Shown here: in pieces, positions 1 to 8,405 of the stretch
How the letters are laid out: each line of letters starts with the position of its first letter
How positions within the stretch are numbered: position 1 is the first letter of the stretch
Assembly (NCBI RefSeq): GCF_017876755.1
Contig: NZ_JAGIOO010000001.1
Location: forward strand, 4,387,786 to 4,451,785
Reading direction: 5' to 3'
Length of the DNA stretch: 64,000 nucleotides
From: Crossiella equi
GTDB lineage: Bacteria; Actinomycetota; Actinomycetes; Mycobacteriales; Pseudonocardiaceae
Program-made: the position numbers and the translations under genes
The notes under the pieces: generated by a model
Databases searched by the model: none
What the model saw: only the letters and a program-made list of their open reading frames with translations
Told to the model about the DNA's origin: nothing

Positions 1-523
1 AGGCCACCGGGGGCTTCGCGCAGTGGTCCAGTACGAAGGCCAGCTGCGGCAGCTCGCGGGCGGTCTCCACCGCGGCGGGCAGCTGGCCGGGCAGGACCAG
101 CAGGTCGTAGACCAGCCCGGCGTCGGCGACCGCGGCCAGGCCTTCGCGCACGTCGTCGCGGCACAGCCAGCGCGGGTCCGGCTCGCCCTGCACCTGGTGC
201 CGGATGCCGCGCAGCCACCGGCCGCCCTTGCCCTGCCCGAGACGGGCCAGCTCGGCGGCCACGTCCGGGGCGGTGAGGTCGGTCCAGCCGACCACCCCGG
301 CCACGATCTCGGCCTCCTCGGCGATGGCCAGCAGCTCCGGGGTCTCCTCGGCCACCGTCACGGTCTGCACCAGCACGGTCGCGCCGACGCCGGTGGCGAT
401 CGTGACGTGTTCCAGGTCCGGCATGGCGAAGCTGCGGTTGATCGGCGCCAGCGCCTCGCCGGTGATCCAGTCCTGCGGCCGGACGTTGAGGTCCCACAGG
501 TGGTGGTGGGCGTCGATGCGCAT
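1..523 (-). CDS. L-fuconolactonase-like amidohydrolase (3' end outside window)
   Basis: Partial gene. The first 174 codons are visible from an ATG at 523, and the reading frame runs off the left edge. The product starts MRIDAHHHLWDL, the metal-binding HxH motif of the amidohydrolase-2 family, and later shows VLDHCAKPP with a conserved DH pair. Family members hydrolyse sugar-acid lactones such as L-fucono-1,5-lactone to the free acid. The start codon overlaps the stop of the upstream aldo/keto reductase by one base (TGATG), so the two are translationally coupled. In this operon it would open the lactone made by that dehydrogenase and supply L-fuconate to the dehydratase at 6123. The fucose specificity is inferred from operon content. 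A rhamno- or galactonolactone role is the alternative. Confidence 0.82.
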   Translation of the reverse strand, partial: MRIDAHHHLWDLNVRPQDWITGEALAPINRSFAMPDLEHVTIATGVGATVLVQTVTVAEETPELLAIAEEAEIVAGVVGWTDLTAPDVAAELARLGQGKGGRWLRGIRHQVQGEPDPRWLCRDDVREGLAAVADAGLVYDLLVLPGQLPAAVETARELPQLAFVLDHCAKPPVA

Positions 524-1506
524 CAGCTCTCCCCGGGTCCTCGGACGTCCGCCGCGAGCAAACCACGGCCGCGCAGGTCCGACCAGAGGGCGGGGGGCAC
601 GGCCGCGGCCACCAGCTCCGCGTTCTGCCTCATCTGCTCGCCGGTGCGGGCGCCGATCACCACGCTGGCCACGGCCGGGTGGCCGAAGGCGAACTGGATG
701 GCGGCCTGCGGCAGCGTCACGCCGTGCTCGGCGCACACCCCGGCGATCGCCCGCGCGCGGTCGACCAGCTCGCCCGGCGCGTCGTCGTAGTTGTACTTGG
801 CCGCGGCCGGGACCTCGTGCCGGGACAGCAGGCCGGAGTTGAACACGCCCGCGGCCAGCACGGACACCCCGCGCTCGGCGCACAGCGGCAGGAACTCCGG
901 GGCGGCGGGCTGCTCCAGCAGCGTGTACCGCCCGGCCAGCATGACCACGTCGATGTCGGTCTCCCGGATGAACCGGGCGGGCATCTCCCACTGGTTCATA
1001 CCCACGCCGATCGCGCCGACCACACCCTCCTCGCGCAGCTCGGCCAGCGCCGGGAAGCCCTCCCCCGCCGCCTGCGCCCAGTGCTCGTCCGGGTCGTGCA
1101 GCAGCACCACGTCGACGCGGTCCAAGCCGAGCCGGTCCAGGGAGGCGGCCAGCGAGCGGCGCACGCCGTCGCGGCTGAAGTCCCACACCCGGCGCGCGGT
1201 GGCGGGCACCGCGAAGCCGTCCGCGAGGTCGTCCCCGCCGCCGTCGTGCGGGACCAGCACCCGGCCGACCTTGGTGGAGACGGTGAACTCGTCCCGGGGC
1301 TTGCCCGCCAGCACCGCGCCCATCCGGCGCTCGGACAGGCCGAGGCCGTAGTGCGGGGCGGTGTCGAAGTAGCGCACCCCCGCGTCCCAGGCGGCCTCGA
1401 CGGCCTCGTGCGCGTCCCCGTCCGGCACCTCGCGGTAGAGGTTGCCGATCGGGGCCGCGCCGAAGCCGAGGCGCGAGACGGACACGGCGGTACGACCAAG
1501 CTTCAC
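523..1506 (-). CDS. Aldo/keto reductase, probable L-fucose (D-threo-aldose) 1-dehydrogenase
   Basis: A 327-residue soluble aldo/keto reductase. With the GTG at 1506 as residue 1, the AKR tetrad is D48, Y53, K79 and H137 (in FDTAPHYG, STKVG and VLLHDPD). The closest described type is D-threo-aldose/L-fucose dehydrogenase, which oxidises the sugar at C1 to its lactone with NAD(P)+. I chose the GTG at 1506 because it overlaps the mutarotase stop as GTGA. An in-frame GTG at 1518 would add four residues. It sits between a sugar mutarotase and a lactonase, exactly the order of chemistry expected for oxidative fucose breakdown. The exact sugar is inferred from context. Confidence 0.85.
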   Translation of the reverse strand: MKLGRTAVSVSRLGFGAAPIGNLYREVPDGDAHEAVEAAWDAGVRYFDTAPHYGLGLSERRMGAVLAGKPRDEFTVSTKVGRVLVPHDGGGDDLADGFAVPATARRVWDFSRDGVRRSLAASLDRLGLDRVDVVLLHDPDEHWAQAAGEGFPALAELREEGVVGAIGVGMNQWEMPARFIRETDIDVVMLAGRYTLLEQPAAPEFLPLCAERGVSVLAAGVFNSGLLSRHEVPAAAKYNYDDAPGELVDRARAIAGVCAEHGVTLPQAAIQFAFGHPAVASVVIGARTGEQMRQNAELVAAAVPPALWSDLRGRGLLAADVRGPGES

Positions 1507-1811
1507 GGCAGCTCCCACACCAGTCGGATCTCGGGCTCGGCACCCGAGTAGTCGTCCTCGACCTCCAGCAGCTCGGCCATCCGCGCCTGCCAGGGCACGT
1601 TGGCCGGGTGCTCCCGCAGGTACTCGCGCATCGCCGGGTAGTCCGCGCAGTCCACGAGGTGGAACAGGTCCAGCCCGCTGCGCCAGATCCGCCAGGACCG
1701 CACCCCGGCCTCGCGCAGCGCGGTGTCCAGCTCGGCCGGGATGGTGGCGTGCACCTTCTCGTACTCGGCTTCCCGGCCCGGCTTGAGCCGGGTGTGCAGC
1801 ACGGTCTCCAT
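1503..1811 (-). CDS. L-rhamnose/L-fucose mutarotase family protein
   Basis: A 102-residue protein of the RhaM/DUF718 family. These small dimeric alpha-beta barrel proteins interconvert the alpha and beta anomers of 6-deoxysugars. Visible family signatures are the N-terminal LKPGREAEYEKVH segment (the catalytic-His position), SWRIWRSG, and NVPWQARMAELL near the C-terminus. The ATG at 1811 overlaps the permease stop (TGATG), and its own stop overlaps the dehydrogenase start (GTGA). In this operon it would supply the anomer used by the aldose dehydrogenase immediately downstream. Fucose rather than rhamnose is favoured by the L-fuconate dehydratase in the same operon. Confidence 0.85.
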   Translation of the reverse strand: METVLHTRLKPGREAEYEKVHATIPAELDTALREAGVRSWRIWRSGLDLFHLVDCADYPAMREYLREHPANVPWQARMAELLEVEDDYSGAEPEIRLVWELP

Positions 1812-2797
1812 CAGGTCTGCGCCTTCCCGGTGGCTATGCGGGCCAGCATCAGCGCGCCGAGGATGACCGCGCCGTAGACCGCCTGGATCCAGAACGAGGG
1901 CACCTGGGCCAGCGTGAGCAGGTTGTCCACCACGCCGAGCAGCAGCACACCGGTCAGCGCGCCGAACATGGTGCCCTTGCCGCCGTCCAGGGAGATGCCG
2001 CCGATGACCGCGGCCGCGAACACGGTGAAGATCATCCGGTCGCCCTGGCCCGCGCTGATCGCGCCGACGTAGCCGGTCTGGATCAGGCCGCCGATCGCGG
2101 CCAGCACACCGGCCACGATGAAGACCGACCAGGCGATGCGGTCCACGCGGATACCGGCGGCGCGCGCGGCCTGCGCGTTGCCGCCGATGGCGTAGAGCGC
2201 GCGCCCGATGCGGTGGTAGCGCAGCACGAACCCGGCGACCAGGTAGGCCACCAGCGCCAGCCACACCGACACCGGCAGGCCGAGGAAGGTGTTGGTGGCC
2301 AGCGCGAAGAAGGCCTCGGGCATCTGGAACAGGGTCTTGCCCTCGGTGGCGCCAACCAGCAGGCCGCGCAGGATGATCAGCATCGCCAGCGTCACGATGA
2401 ACGCGTTGAGCTGGAGCTTGACCACCAGGAACCCGTTGAACAGCCCGACCAGCGCGCCGACCAGCAGCACCGCCAGGATGGCCAGCCACGCGGGCAGCGG
2501 GCTGTCGAACCAGCCGATGCCGGTGGCTGCGGGAATGGCCAGCAGCGCGCCCACCGCGGGGGCGATGCCGACCGTGGACTCCAGCGACAGGTCGAACTTG
2601 CCGGTGAGCAGCACCAGCGTCTCCCCGAGCACCACCATGGCCAGCGCGGCGGAGGCGCCGAGCACGCTGATCAGGTTGTCCGCGGTGAGGAAGCGGTCGT
2701 TGACCAGCGCGCCGACCAGCAGCACGACGGCCAGCGCCGGGAGCAGCGCGAGGTCGCGCAGCCGGGCCAGCCGGATCTTCGGCGTGCTATTCGCCAT
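1811..2797 (-). CDS. Sugar ABC transporter permease (RbsC/AraH type)
   Basis: A 328-residue polytopic membrane protein of the BPD_transp_2 family. Its hydrophobic helices run from about residue 14 to the end, with the family signature GLFNGFLVVKLQLNAFIVTLAM and a conserved GGISLDGGKGTMFGAL loop. These permeases form the channel of ribose/arabinose/rhamnose-type importers as a homodimer with a double-domain ATPase. The gene overlaps the ATPase gene by 11 bases and the mutarotase by one base. It is the only permease gene in the operon, as expected for this class. The substrate is inferred to be L-fucose or a similar 6-deoxysugar. Confidence 0.92.
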   Translation of the reverse strand: MANSTPKIRLARLRDLALLPALAVVLLVGALVNDRFLTADNLISVLGASAALAMVVLGETLVLLTGKFDLSLESTVGIAPAVGALLAIPAATGIGWFDSPLPAWLAILAVLLVGALVGLFNGFLVVKLQLNAFIVTLAMLIILRGLLVGATEGKTLFQMPEAFFALATNTFLGLPVSVWLALVAYLVAGFVLRYHRIGRALYAIGGNAQAARAAGIRVDRIAWSVFIVAGVLAAIGGLIQTGYVGAISAGQGDRMIFTVFAAAVIGGISLDGGKGTMFGALTGVLLLGVVDNLLTLAQVPSFWIQAVYGAVILGALMLARIATGKAQT

Positions 2798-4301
2798 CGA
2801 GCTCGACTCCTTCGATGGATGCCACGAGTTCTCCGTCGGTCCAGCCCGCCGCGTGCTCGGCGGCCAGGCGGCCGGACCGCATGACCAGCACGCGGTCGCA
2901 GGGGCGCAGGTCGTCCAGCTCGTCGCTGACCACGACCACGGCCTTGCCCTCGGCCCGCACGCGGTCCACCACGGCGAGCAGTGCCTGCTTGGACTTCACG
3001 TCCACCCCGGCGGTGGGGTTGATCAGGATCAGCACGTCCGGGTCGTTGGCCAGCGCACGGGCCATCACGACCTTCTGCTGGTTGCCGCCGGAGAGGTCGC
3101 TCACCGGCTGCTCCGGCCCGGCCGCGACCACGCCGTACTCGGCGATCGCGGTCGAACCCTTGTCCCGCAACACCTTCGGCGAGGTGTACCCGGCCGGGCC
3201 GAGGCGGTCCAGCACGCTCATCGACGCGTTGTCCGCGATGGCCATGCCCAGCACCAGGCCCTGGTCGTGCCGCGAGCGCGGTACGCAGCCGATCCCGGCG
3301 GCCAGCGCGGCGGAGACGTCCCCGGACCGCAGTGGCCTGCCCGCCACCTCGACCGAACCGGCGGTGGGCCTGCGCAGGCCGTAGACGGTCTCGGCGACCT
3401 GGTGCTTGCCGCTGGCGTTGCTGCCGGACAGGCCGAGCACCTCGCCCCGGCGCAACTCGAAGCCGACGTCCCGGAAGGAGTCGCCGCTCAGGCCGCGCAC
3501 CGCCAGCGCCACCGGCGTGCCCTCGGGCAGCGGGGCCCGGTCGGCGGCGTCGGTGGTGGCCAGGCCGCCGGTCTCACCGGTCATCGCGTCCACCAGCTGG
3601 GTGCGGGACAGGTCGGCCACCGGCGCGGTGAGGATGTGCCGGGCGTCGCGCAGCACGGTCACCGCCTGGCAGACCTCGTAGACCTCCTGGAGGTGGTGCG
3701 AGATGAACAGGAAGGTCACCCCGCCCGCCTGGAGCTGGTGCATGCGCTCGAACAGCCGGGAGATGGCATTGCTGTCCAGCTGCGCGGTCGGCTCGTCCAG
3801 GATGATGAAGCGGGCGCCGTAGGAGAGCGCGCGGGCGATCTCCACCAGCTGCCGCTGCTCCACGTCCAGCTCGCCGGCCAGCGCGTCCACCGAGACGGCC
3901 ACGCCCCAGGCGGCCAGCAGCTCGGCGGCCTCGGCCCGAAGCGCTTTCCACCGGATCACGCCCCGGCGGCCGGGCTGGCGGTTGAGGAACAGGTTCTCCG
4001 CGACGGTCAGCTCCGGGATGACCGTGGAGTGCTGGTACACGCAGGCCACGCGCTGCCGCCAGGACTCGCGGTCGGCCACCGGGGGCGCGGGCTCGCCGTT
4101 GAAGGAGACCGTGCCGCTGTCTGGCTTGGACAGTCCGGTGAGGACGGACACCAGGGTGGACTTGCCCGCCCCGTTGCGGCCGACGAGTGCGTGCGACTCA
4201 CCGGGGCGGACCGTGATGCCGACCTCGGACAGCGCGGTGGTGGGGCCGAAGCGCCGGGTGATGCCCAGCGCCTCGACCACCGGCGGGCTCGTGGTGCTCA
4301 C
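2787..4301 (-). CDS. Sugar ABC transporter ATP-binding protein (RbsA/MglA type, two NBDs)
   Basis: A 504-residue fused double ATPase. Domain 1 has a canonical Walker A (GRNGAGKS, about residues 41-48) and Walker B ILDEPTAQLD. Domain 2 has the degenerate Walker A (GSNASGKH) usual for the second half of RbsA-type proteins, followed by LSGGNQQK and a Walker-B-like LILINPTAGVD, in which I-N replaces the usual D-E. It therefore probably has one fully active nucleotide site, as in homologues. The GTG at 4301 overlaps the binding-protein stop as GTGA, which fixes the start. It energises the importer formed with the permease at 1811 and the lipoprotein at 4298. Confidence 0.93.
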   Translation of the reverse strand: MSTTSPPVVEALGITRRFGPTTALSEVGITVRPGESHALVGRNGAGKSTLVSVLTGLSKPDSGTVSFNGEPAPPVADRESWRQRVACVYQHSTVIPELTVAENLFLNRQPGRRGVIRWKALRAEAAELLAAWGVAVSVDALAGELDVEQRQLVEIARALSYGARFIILDEPTAQLDSNAISRLFERMHQLQAGGVTFLFISHHLQEVYEVCQAVTVLRDARHILTAPVADLSRTQLVDAMTGETGGLATTDAADRAPLPEGTPVALAVRGLSGDSFRDVGFELRRGEVLGLSGSNASGKHQVAETVYGLRRPTAGSVEVAGRPLRSGDVSAALAAGIGCVPRSRHDQGLVLGMAIADNASMSVLDRLGPAGYTSPKVLRDKGSTAIAEYGVVAAGPEQPVSDLSGGNQQKVVMARALANDPDVLILINPTAGVDVKSKQALLAVVDRVRAEGKAVVVVSDELDDLRPCDRVLVMRSGRLAAEHAAGWTDGELVASIEGVELDGE

Positions 4302-5335
4302 AGCTGGTTGCCCCACAGCGCCTTGTCTTCCACGTTGTCCTTGGTCACCAGCGGCGCGGGCAGCTGGTCCTCCAGGATGCCGGGCCGCACCTCGACGACC
4401 GTGCTGCCGTGGTCGGTCGGGCCCGCCTTGAAGGTCTCCCCCGCCATGGCCTTCTTGATCCAGTACATGCCGTACTTGGCGTAGGCGTCGGCGGGCTGGG
4501 ACACCGTGGCGTCGAGCTCGCCCTTGCGGATGGCCTCGAACTCCTGCGGGATGCCGTCGTTGCTGACCGCGACCACGTGCCGGGGGTCGCCGACCGGGTG
4601 CAGCAGGTCCTTGCGGCGCAGCGCCTGCAGGGTCGGCGCCAGGTAGACGCCCCCGGCCTGCATGTACACGCCCTTGACGTCCGGGTTGGCGGTGAGCAGC
4701 GACTCCAGGCCGGAGGAGGCCTTCTCCGCCTTCCACTCCGCGGGCAGGTCCAGCACCTGGACCTGCGGGAATTTGCTGGTCATGCACTCGCGGAAGGCCT
4801 CGGAGCGGTCGCGGCCGTTGACCGAGGCGAGGTCGCCCTGGATCTGCACGACCTTACCCTGCTTGACCTTCTCGCCGATGTGCTCGCAGGCCTTCACGCC
4901 GTACGCCCGGTTGTCCGCGCGCACCACCATGGCCACCTTGCCGCTCTCCGGTGCCACGTCCACCGCGACCACCGGCACGCCCTTGCGCTCAGCCTGGGCC
5001 AGGCCCGCGACCACGGCCGCGGAGTCCAGCGGGGTGACCACCAGGCCCTTGACGCCCTGGTTGAGCAGGTTGGTCATGTCGGTGATGAGCTTGGCCGGGT
5101 CGCTGTTGGCGTTGACCGTGGGCAGCGCCTGGACCCCGCCCTCGGCGGCCATCTTCGGCACGTAGTTGTTGTAGGCCTGCCAGAACGGCGAGGTCAGCAG
5201 CGGCACGGTGGCCCCGACCTGGCCGGTGCCGCCACCGCCCTGCCGGGCGCCGGGGCTGTTCGTGGTGCCGCAACCCGCCAGCACGATGGCCAGCGTGGCG
5301 GTTGCGGCCGCTGCCTTGACGACGTTGGAGCGCAC
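4298..5335 (-). CDS. Sugar ABC transporter substrate-binding lipoprotein (periplasmic-binding 4/RbsB type)
   Basis: A 345-residue lipoprotein. The N-terminus has a basic start, a hydrophobic run and the lipobox LAGC with Cys22 as the lipidation site. The mature part has the two-lobed RbsB-like fold pattern (PLLTSPFWQAYNNYV near the N-terminus, GLVVTPLDSAAV, VAVDVAPESGKVAMVVRADN, and GVYMQAGG further on). I chose the GTG at 5335 because AAGGAGGA lies about six bases upstream. The adjacent GTG at 5338 would sit too close. A 35-base gap separates it from the SDR gene, the largest gap in the operon. It captures the sugar outside the membrane for the RbsC/RbsA-type partners. Confidence 0.92.
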   Translation of the reverse strand: MRSNVVKAAAATATLAIVLAGCGTTNSPGARQGGGGTGQVGATVPLLTSPFWQAYNNYVPKMAAEGGVQALPTVNANSDPAKLITDMTNLLNQGVKGLVVTPLDSAAVVAGLAQAERKGVPVVAVDVAPESGKVAMVVRADNRAYGVKACEHIGEKVKQGKVVQIQGDLASVNGRDRSEAFRECMTSKFPQVQVLDLPAEWKAEKASSGLESLLTANPDVKGVYMQAGGVYLAPTLQALRRKDLLHPVGDPRHVVAVSNDGIPQEFEAIRKGELDATVSQPADAYAKYGMYWIKKAMAGETFKAGPTDHGSTVVEVRPGILEDQLPAPLVTKDNVEDKALWGNQL

Positions 5336-5370
5336 CACGGTCCTCCTTGACTCGCGTGGTGTGGATGATC

Positions 5371-6126
5371 TCAGTTGGCAGGCGGCCGCAGCCGCAGGCC
5401 GTACATCCCGCCGTCCACGGCGAGCACGGTGCCGACGGTGGCACCCGAGGCGGGTCCGGCGAGGTAGGCGATGGCATTGGCCACCTCGTCGGCGCTGACC
5501 AGGCGGCCGGTGGGCTGCCTGGTCTGGAGCGCGGCGCGTTCGGCCGCCGGGTCGGGCGCGGCGTCGAGCAGGCGGCCCACCCAGGGGGTGTCCACGGTGC
5601 CCGGGGCCACGGCGTTGACCCGGATGCCCTCCCGCACGTGGTCGGCGGCCATGGCCAGCGTCAGGCCGTAGACCGCGCCCTTGCTCGCCGAGTACAGGGC
5701 GCGCTGCGGCAGCCCGGCCCAGGCGGCGATGGAGCAGGTGTTCACGATCGCGGCGGCCTTGCTGCGCCGCAGGTGGGGCAGGGCGGCACGGCTGACCCGC
5801 GCCATGCCCACCACGTTGATGTCCAGGACCTGGGCCCACTGCTCGTCGGTGTTGGCGCCGACGTCACCCTGCGCGCCGATGCCCGCGTTGTTGACCAGCA
5901 CGTCCAGGCCGCCGAGCCGGGCGATCACCTCGTCGACCGCGGCCACCACCGAGGTGTCGTCGGCGACGTCGCAGCGGATGCCGGTCAGCGGCTGCGGCAC
6001 CTCGGGGTTGAGGTCCAGGCAGGCGACCCTCGCCCCCCGGGACGCCAGCAACTGGGCGGTGGCCAGGCCGATGCCGGAGGCTCCGCCGGTCACCACCGCG
6101 ACCAGGCCGTCGAACTCCCCGCTCAT
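5371..6126 (-). CDS. SDR oxidoreductase, probable 2-keto-3-deoxy-L-fuconate dehydrogenase
   Basis: A 251-residue classical short-chain dehydrogenase. The NAD-binding motif GGASGIG is at residues 14-20, NNAG at 79-82, catalytic Ser132 and the Y145-x3-K149 pair (YSASK). The C-terminal [10 protein letters not shown] is typical of the family. The ATG at 6126 overlaps the fuconate dehydratase stop as ATGA. In described oxidative fucose pathways an SDR oxidises 2-keto-3-deoxy-L-fuconate at C4 to the 2,4-diketo acid, which an FAH-family hydrolase then splits. Both partner genes are here, so this assignment follows from context. The family alone would only support 'SDR'. Confidence 0.85.
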   Translation of the reverse strand: MSGEFDGLVAVVTGGASGIGLATAQLLASRGARVACLDLNPEVPQPLTGIRCDVADDTSVVAAVDEVIARLGGLDVLVNNAGIGAQGDVGANTDEQWAQVLDINVVGMARVSRAALPHLRRSKAAAIVNTCSIAAWAGLPQRALYSASKGAVYGLTLAMAADHVREGIRVNAVAPGTVDTPWVGRLLDAAPDPAAERAALQTRQPTGRLVSADEVANAIAYLAGPASGATVGTVLAVDGGMYGLRLRPPAN

Positions 6127-7424
6127 GCGCTCTCCTCCGTCCACTCAGGACCATCCGGGTAGCGGAACTGGTGCAGTGTCTCGGGTTTCATCTCCGCGGA
6201 GAAGCCCGGCGCGGTCGGCGTGAGGTAGCGGCCGCCGCGCACCACGGCCGGTTCGACGAAGTGCTCGTGCAGGTGGTCCACCCACTCGATCACCCGGCCC
6301 TCGGTGCTGCCGGAGACCGCGACGTAGTCGAACATCGCCAGGTGCTGCACCAGCTCGCACAGGCCGACCCCGCCCGCGTGCGGGCAGACCGGGACACCGA
6401 ACTTGGCCGCCAGCAACAGGATCGCGATGTTCTCGTTGACCCCGCCCACCCTGGCGGCATCCAGCTGGAGGACATCGATGGCCCCGGCCAGCAGCAGCTG
6501 CTTGAACATGACCCGGTTGTGCACGTGCTCGCCGGTGGCCACCTTGATCGGGCGCAGCGCCTCCGCCACCGCCCGGTGGCCGAGGACGTCGTCCGGGGAG
6601 GTCGGCTCCTCGATCCAGTACGGCCGGTACGGCGCGAGCGCCTGCATCCAGGACACCGCGTCCGCGACGTCCCAGCGCTGGTTGGCGTCCACCGCGACCG
6701 GGTAGTCCGGCCCGACGACCTCGCGGGCCAGCTTCATCCGGCGCACGTCGTCGTCCAGGTTGCCGCCGACCTTGAGCTTGATCATGCCGAAGCCGTCGTT
6801 GACCGCCTCGCGGGCCAGGCGGGTCAGCTTGTCGTCGCTGTAGCCGAGCCAGCCGGGCGAGGTGGTGTAGGCCGGGTAGCCCTCGGCCAGCAGCGTCGCG
6901 GCCCGCTCCTCGCGGCCCTGCTGCCCCTTGCGCACGATCGCCAGCGCCTCGTCCGGGGTGAGCGCGTCGGTGAGGTAGCGGAAGTCGACCAGGCCGACCA
7001 CCTCCTCCGGCGTCAGCTCGGCCAGGAACTGCCACAGCGGCTTGCCCGCGGTCCGGGCGGCCAGGTCCCACGCGGCGTTGACCACCGCGCCGACCGCCAT
7101 GTGCACCACGCCCTTCTCCGGGCCGAGCCAGCGCAGCTGCGAGTCGCCGACCAGGCGCCGGGACAGCGCGCCCAGCTCGGCGGCGGTCGTCGGCGCGGGC
7201 TCGCCGACCAGGTGCGGGGACAGCGCGGCGATCGCGGCGGCCTGCACGTCGTTGCCGCGCCCGATGGTGAAGGCGAAGCCGTGGCCGGTGCCGCCGTCGT
7301 CGGTGCGCAGCAGCACGTACGCGGCGGAGTAGTCGGGGTCGGGGTTCATCGCGTCCGAGCCGTCCAGCTCGCGCGAGGTGGGGAAGCGGACGTCCACCAC
7401 GTCCACCGAGGTGATCACTGCCAT
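6123..7424 (-). CDS. L-fuconate dehydratase (enolase superfamily)
   Basis: A 433-residue enolase-superfamily enzyme of the mandelate racemase group. It removes water from L-fuconate to give 2-keto-3-deoxy-L-fuconate. The KxK base motif is at 216/218 (IKLKVGG), the Mg ligands at D246 (VDANQRWD), E272 (IEEPTSPDD) and E299 (TGEHVHN), and the general acid/base His at 349 (CPHAGG). This spacing and length closely match the characterised Xanthomonas campestris fuconate dehydratase as I remember it. A 20-residue loop near the N-terminus (residues about 16-35) is also typical of this subgroup. The ATG at 7424 follows the FAH gene stop after a single base. It is the most diagnostic gene of the operon. 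Confidence 0.92.
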   Translation of the reverse strand: MAVITSVDVVDVRFPTSRELDGSDAMNPDPDYSAAYVLLRTDDGGTGHGFAFTIGRGNDVQAAAIAALSPHLVGEPAPTTAAELGALSRRLVGDSQLRWLGPEKGVVHMAVGAVVNAAWDLAARTAGKPLWQFLAELTPEEVVGLVDFRYLTDALTPDEALAIVRKGQQGREERAATLLAEGYPAYTTSPGWLGYSDDKLTRLAREAVNDGFGMIKLKVGGNLDDDVRRMKLAREVVGPDYPVAVDANQRWDVADAVSWMQALAPYRPYWIEEPTSPDDVLGHRAVAEALRPIKVATGEHVHNRVMFKQLLLAGAIDVLQLDAARVGGVNENIAILLLAAKFGVPVCPHAGGVGLCELVQHLAMFDYVAVSGSTEGRVIEWVDHLHEHFVEPAVVRGGRYLTPTAPGFSAEMKPETLHQFRYPDGPEWTEESA

Positions 7425-7425
7425 C

Positions 7426-8292
7426 TCAGGCCTGCCCGAAGGTCTGCCGCTGCGTGCCGAGGCCCTCGATCGACAGCTCCACCACATCGCCCGCCCGCAG
7501 GTACGGCTTGGGCTCGGGCTCGCCGAGGGCCACACCCGCCGGGGTGCCGGTGTTGATCAGGTCGCCGGGGCGCAGCACCATGAACTGGCTCAGGTACCGC
7601 ACGCACTCGGCCACCGTGAAGATCATGTTCTTGGTGTTGCCGTCCTGCCGGGGTACGCCGTTGACGGACAGGCGCAGCGCCAGCGACTGCGGGTCGCCGA
7701 TCTCGTTGGCGGGCACCAGGTGCGGGCCGAGCGGGTTGAAGCCCTCGCAGGACTTGCCCTTGTCCCAGGTGCCGCCGCGCTCCAGCTGGAACTCGCGCTC
7801 GGACACGTCGTGCGACACCGCGTAGCCCGCGACGCAGGCGAGGGCACTTTCGTGGTCCTCCAGGTACCGCGCGGTCCTGCCGATGACCACACCGAGCTCG
7901 ACTTCCCAGTCGGTCTTGACCGAGCCGCGCGGCACCAGCACCTCGTCGTACGGCCCAACCAGCGTGTCGGGGGCCTTCATGAACAAGATCGGTTCCGGCG
8001 GGATCTCCGCCCCGGTCTCCTCGGCGTGGTCGCGGTAGTTGAGACCGATGCACACGATCTTGCCGGGCTGCGCGATGGGCGCGCCCAGCCGCAGGCCCGA
8101 GCCGTCACCGGGGTCGTCGAGCACGGGCAGCTCACCGGCGGCGACCGCGGCCGCGGCACGCGCCAGGCCGTCGGCGGCGAGGAAGGCTCCGGTGAGGTCG
8201 GCGGTCAGCGGGCGCAGGTCGTGCAGCACGCCGTTGTCAGCGCGTACCGCGGGGAACTCGCTGCCAGGTTCACCAAGACGCAGGAACTGCAC
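7426..8292 (-). CDS. Fumarylacetoacetate hydrolase family protein (2,4-diketo-3-deoxy-L-fuconate hydrolase candidate)
   Basis: A 288-residue FAH-superfamily protein and the first gene of the fucose operon. The catalytic domain starts near residue 75 ([16 protein letters not shown]). It carries the metal-ligand segments [19 protein letters not shown] and [12 protein letters not shown], and ends with [13 protein letters not shown]. Members cleave beta-diketo acids, and in oxidative fucose or rhamnose pathways they split the 2,4-diketo acid to pyruvate and lactate. I chose the GTG at 8292, which has a GAGGAGGAG Shine-Dalgarno sequence about nine bases upstream. The promoter must lie in the 106-base divergent gap shared with the subtilase gene. 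Confidence 0.87.
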   Translation of the reverse strand: MQFLRLGEPGSEFPAVRADNGVLHDLRPLTADLTGAFLAADGLARAAAAVAAGELPVLDDPGDGSGLRLGAPIAQPGKIVCIGLNYRDHAEETGAEIPPEPILFMKAPDTLVGPYDEVLVPRGSVKTDWEVELGVVIGRTARYLEDHESALACVAGYAVSHDVSEREFQLERGGTWDKGKSCEGFNPLGPHLVPANEIGDPQSLALRLSVNGVPRQDGNTKNMIFTVAECVRYLSQFMVLRPGDLINTGTPAGVALGEPEPKPYLRAGDVVELSIEGLGTQRQTFGQA

Positions 8293-8326
8293 GGCGTCAC
8301 TCCTCCTCAGCTCCGGACCCATCCGA

Positions 8327-8341
8327 ATACATCGGATGTAT
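8327..8341. promoter_or_regulatory. Palindromic operator candidate upstream of the fucose operon
   Basis: ATACATCGGATGTAT is a perfect inverted repeat of two 7-base arms around one central base. It lies 35 bases upstream of the first fucose-operon gene, in the divergent gap. No regulator gene is adjacent inside the window. It may lie beyond the left edge. Confidence 0.5.
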
Positions 8342-8382
8342 ATCCCCCTCCAGGCACCATGTCTAGTGCCGAGCACAGAGAA

Positions 8383-8405
8383 CGGATGAATACCTCGGAT
8401 GAATA
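8383..8405. promoter_or_regulatory. Direct repeat CGGATGAATA x2 overlapping the subtilase start
   Basis: CGGATGAATA occurs at 8383-8392 and 8396-8405, and a one-base variant (CGGATGTATA) at 8333-8342 inside the palindrome. The second copy contains the ATG of the subtilase gene. The shared half-site suggests one regulator could act on both divergent genes. Confidence 0.4.

Noticed and set aside
2289-4484. Plus-strand open frame of 731 codons across the fucose importer genes
   Set aside because: It is antisense to a Walker-motif ATPase and a polytopic permease with coupled starts, and contains no family signature.
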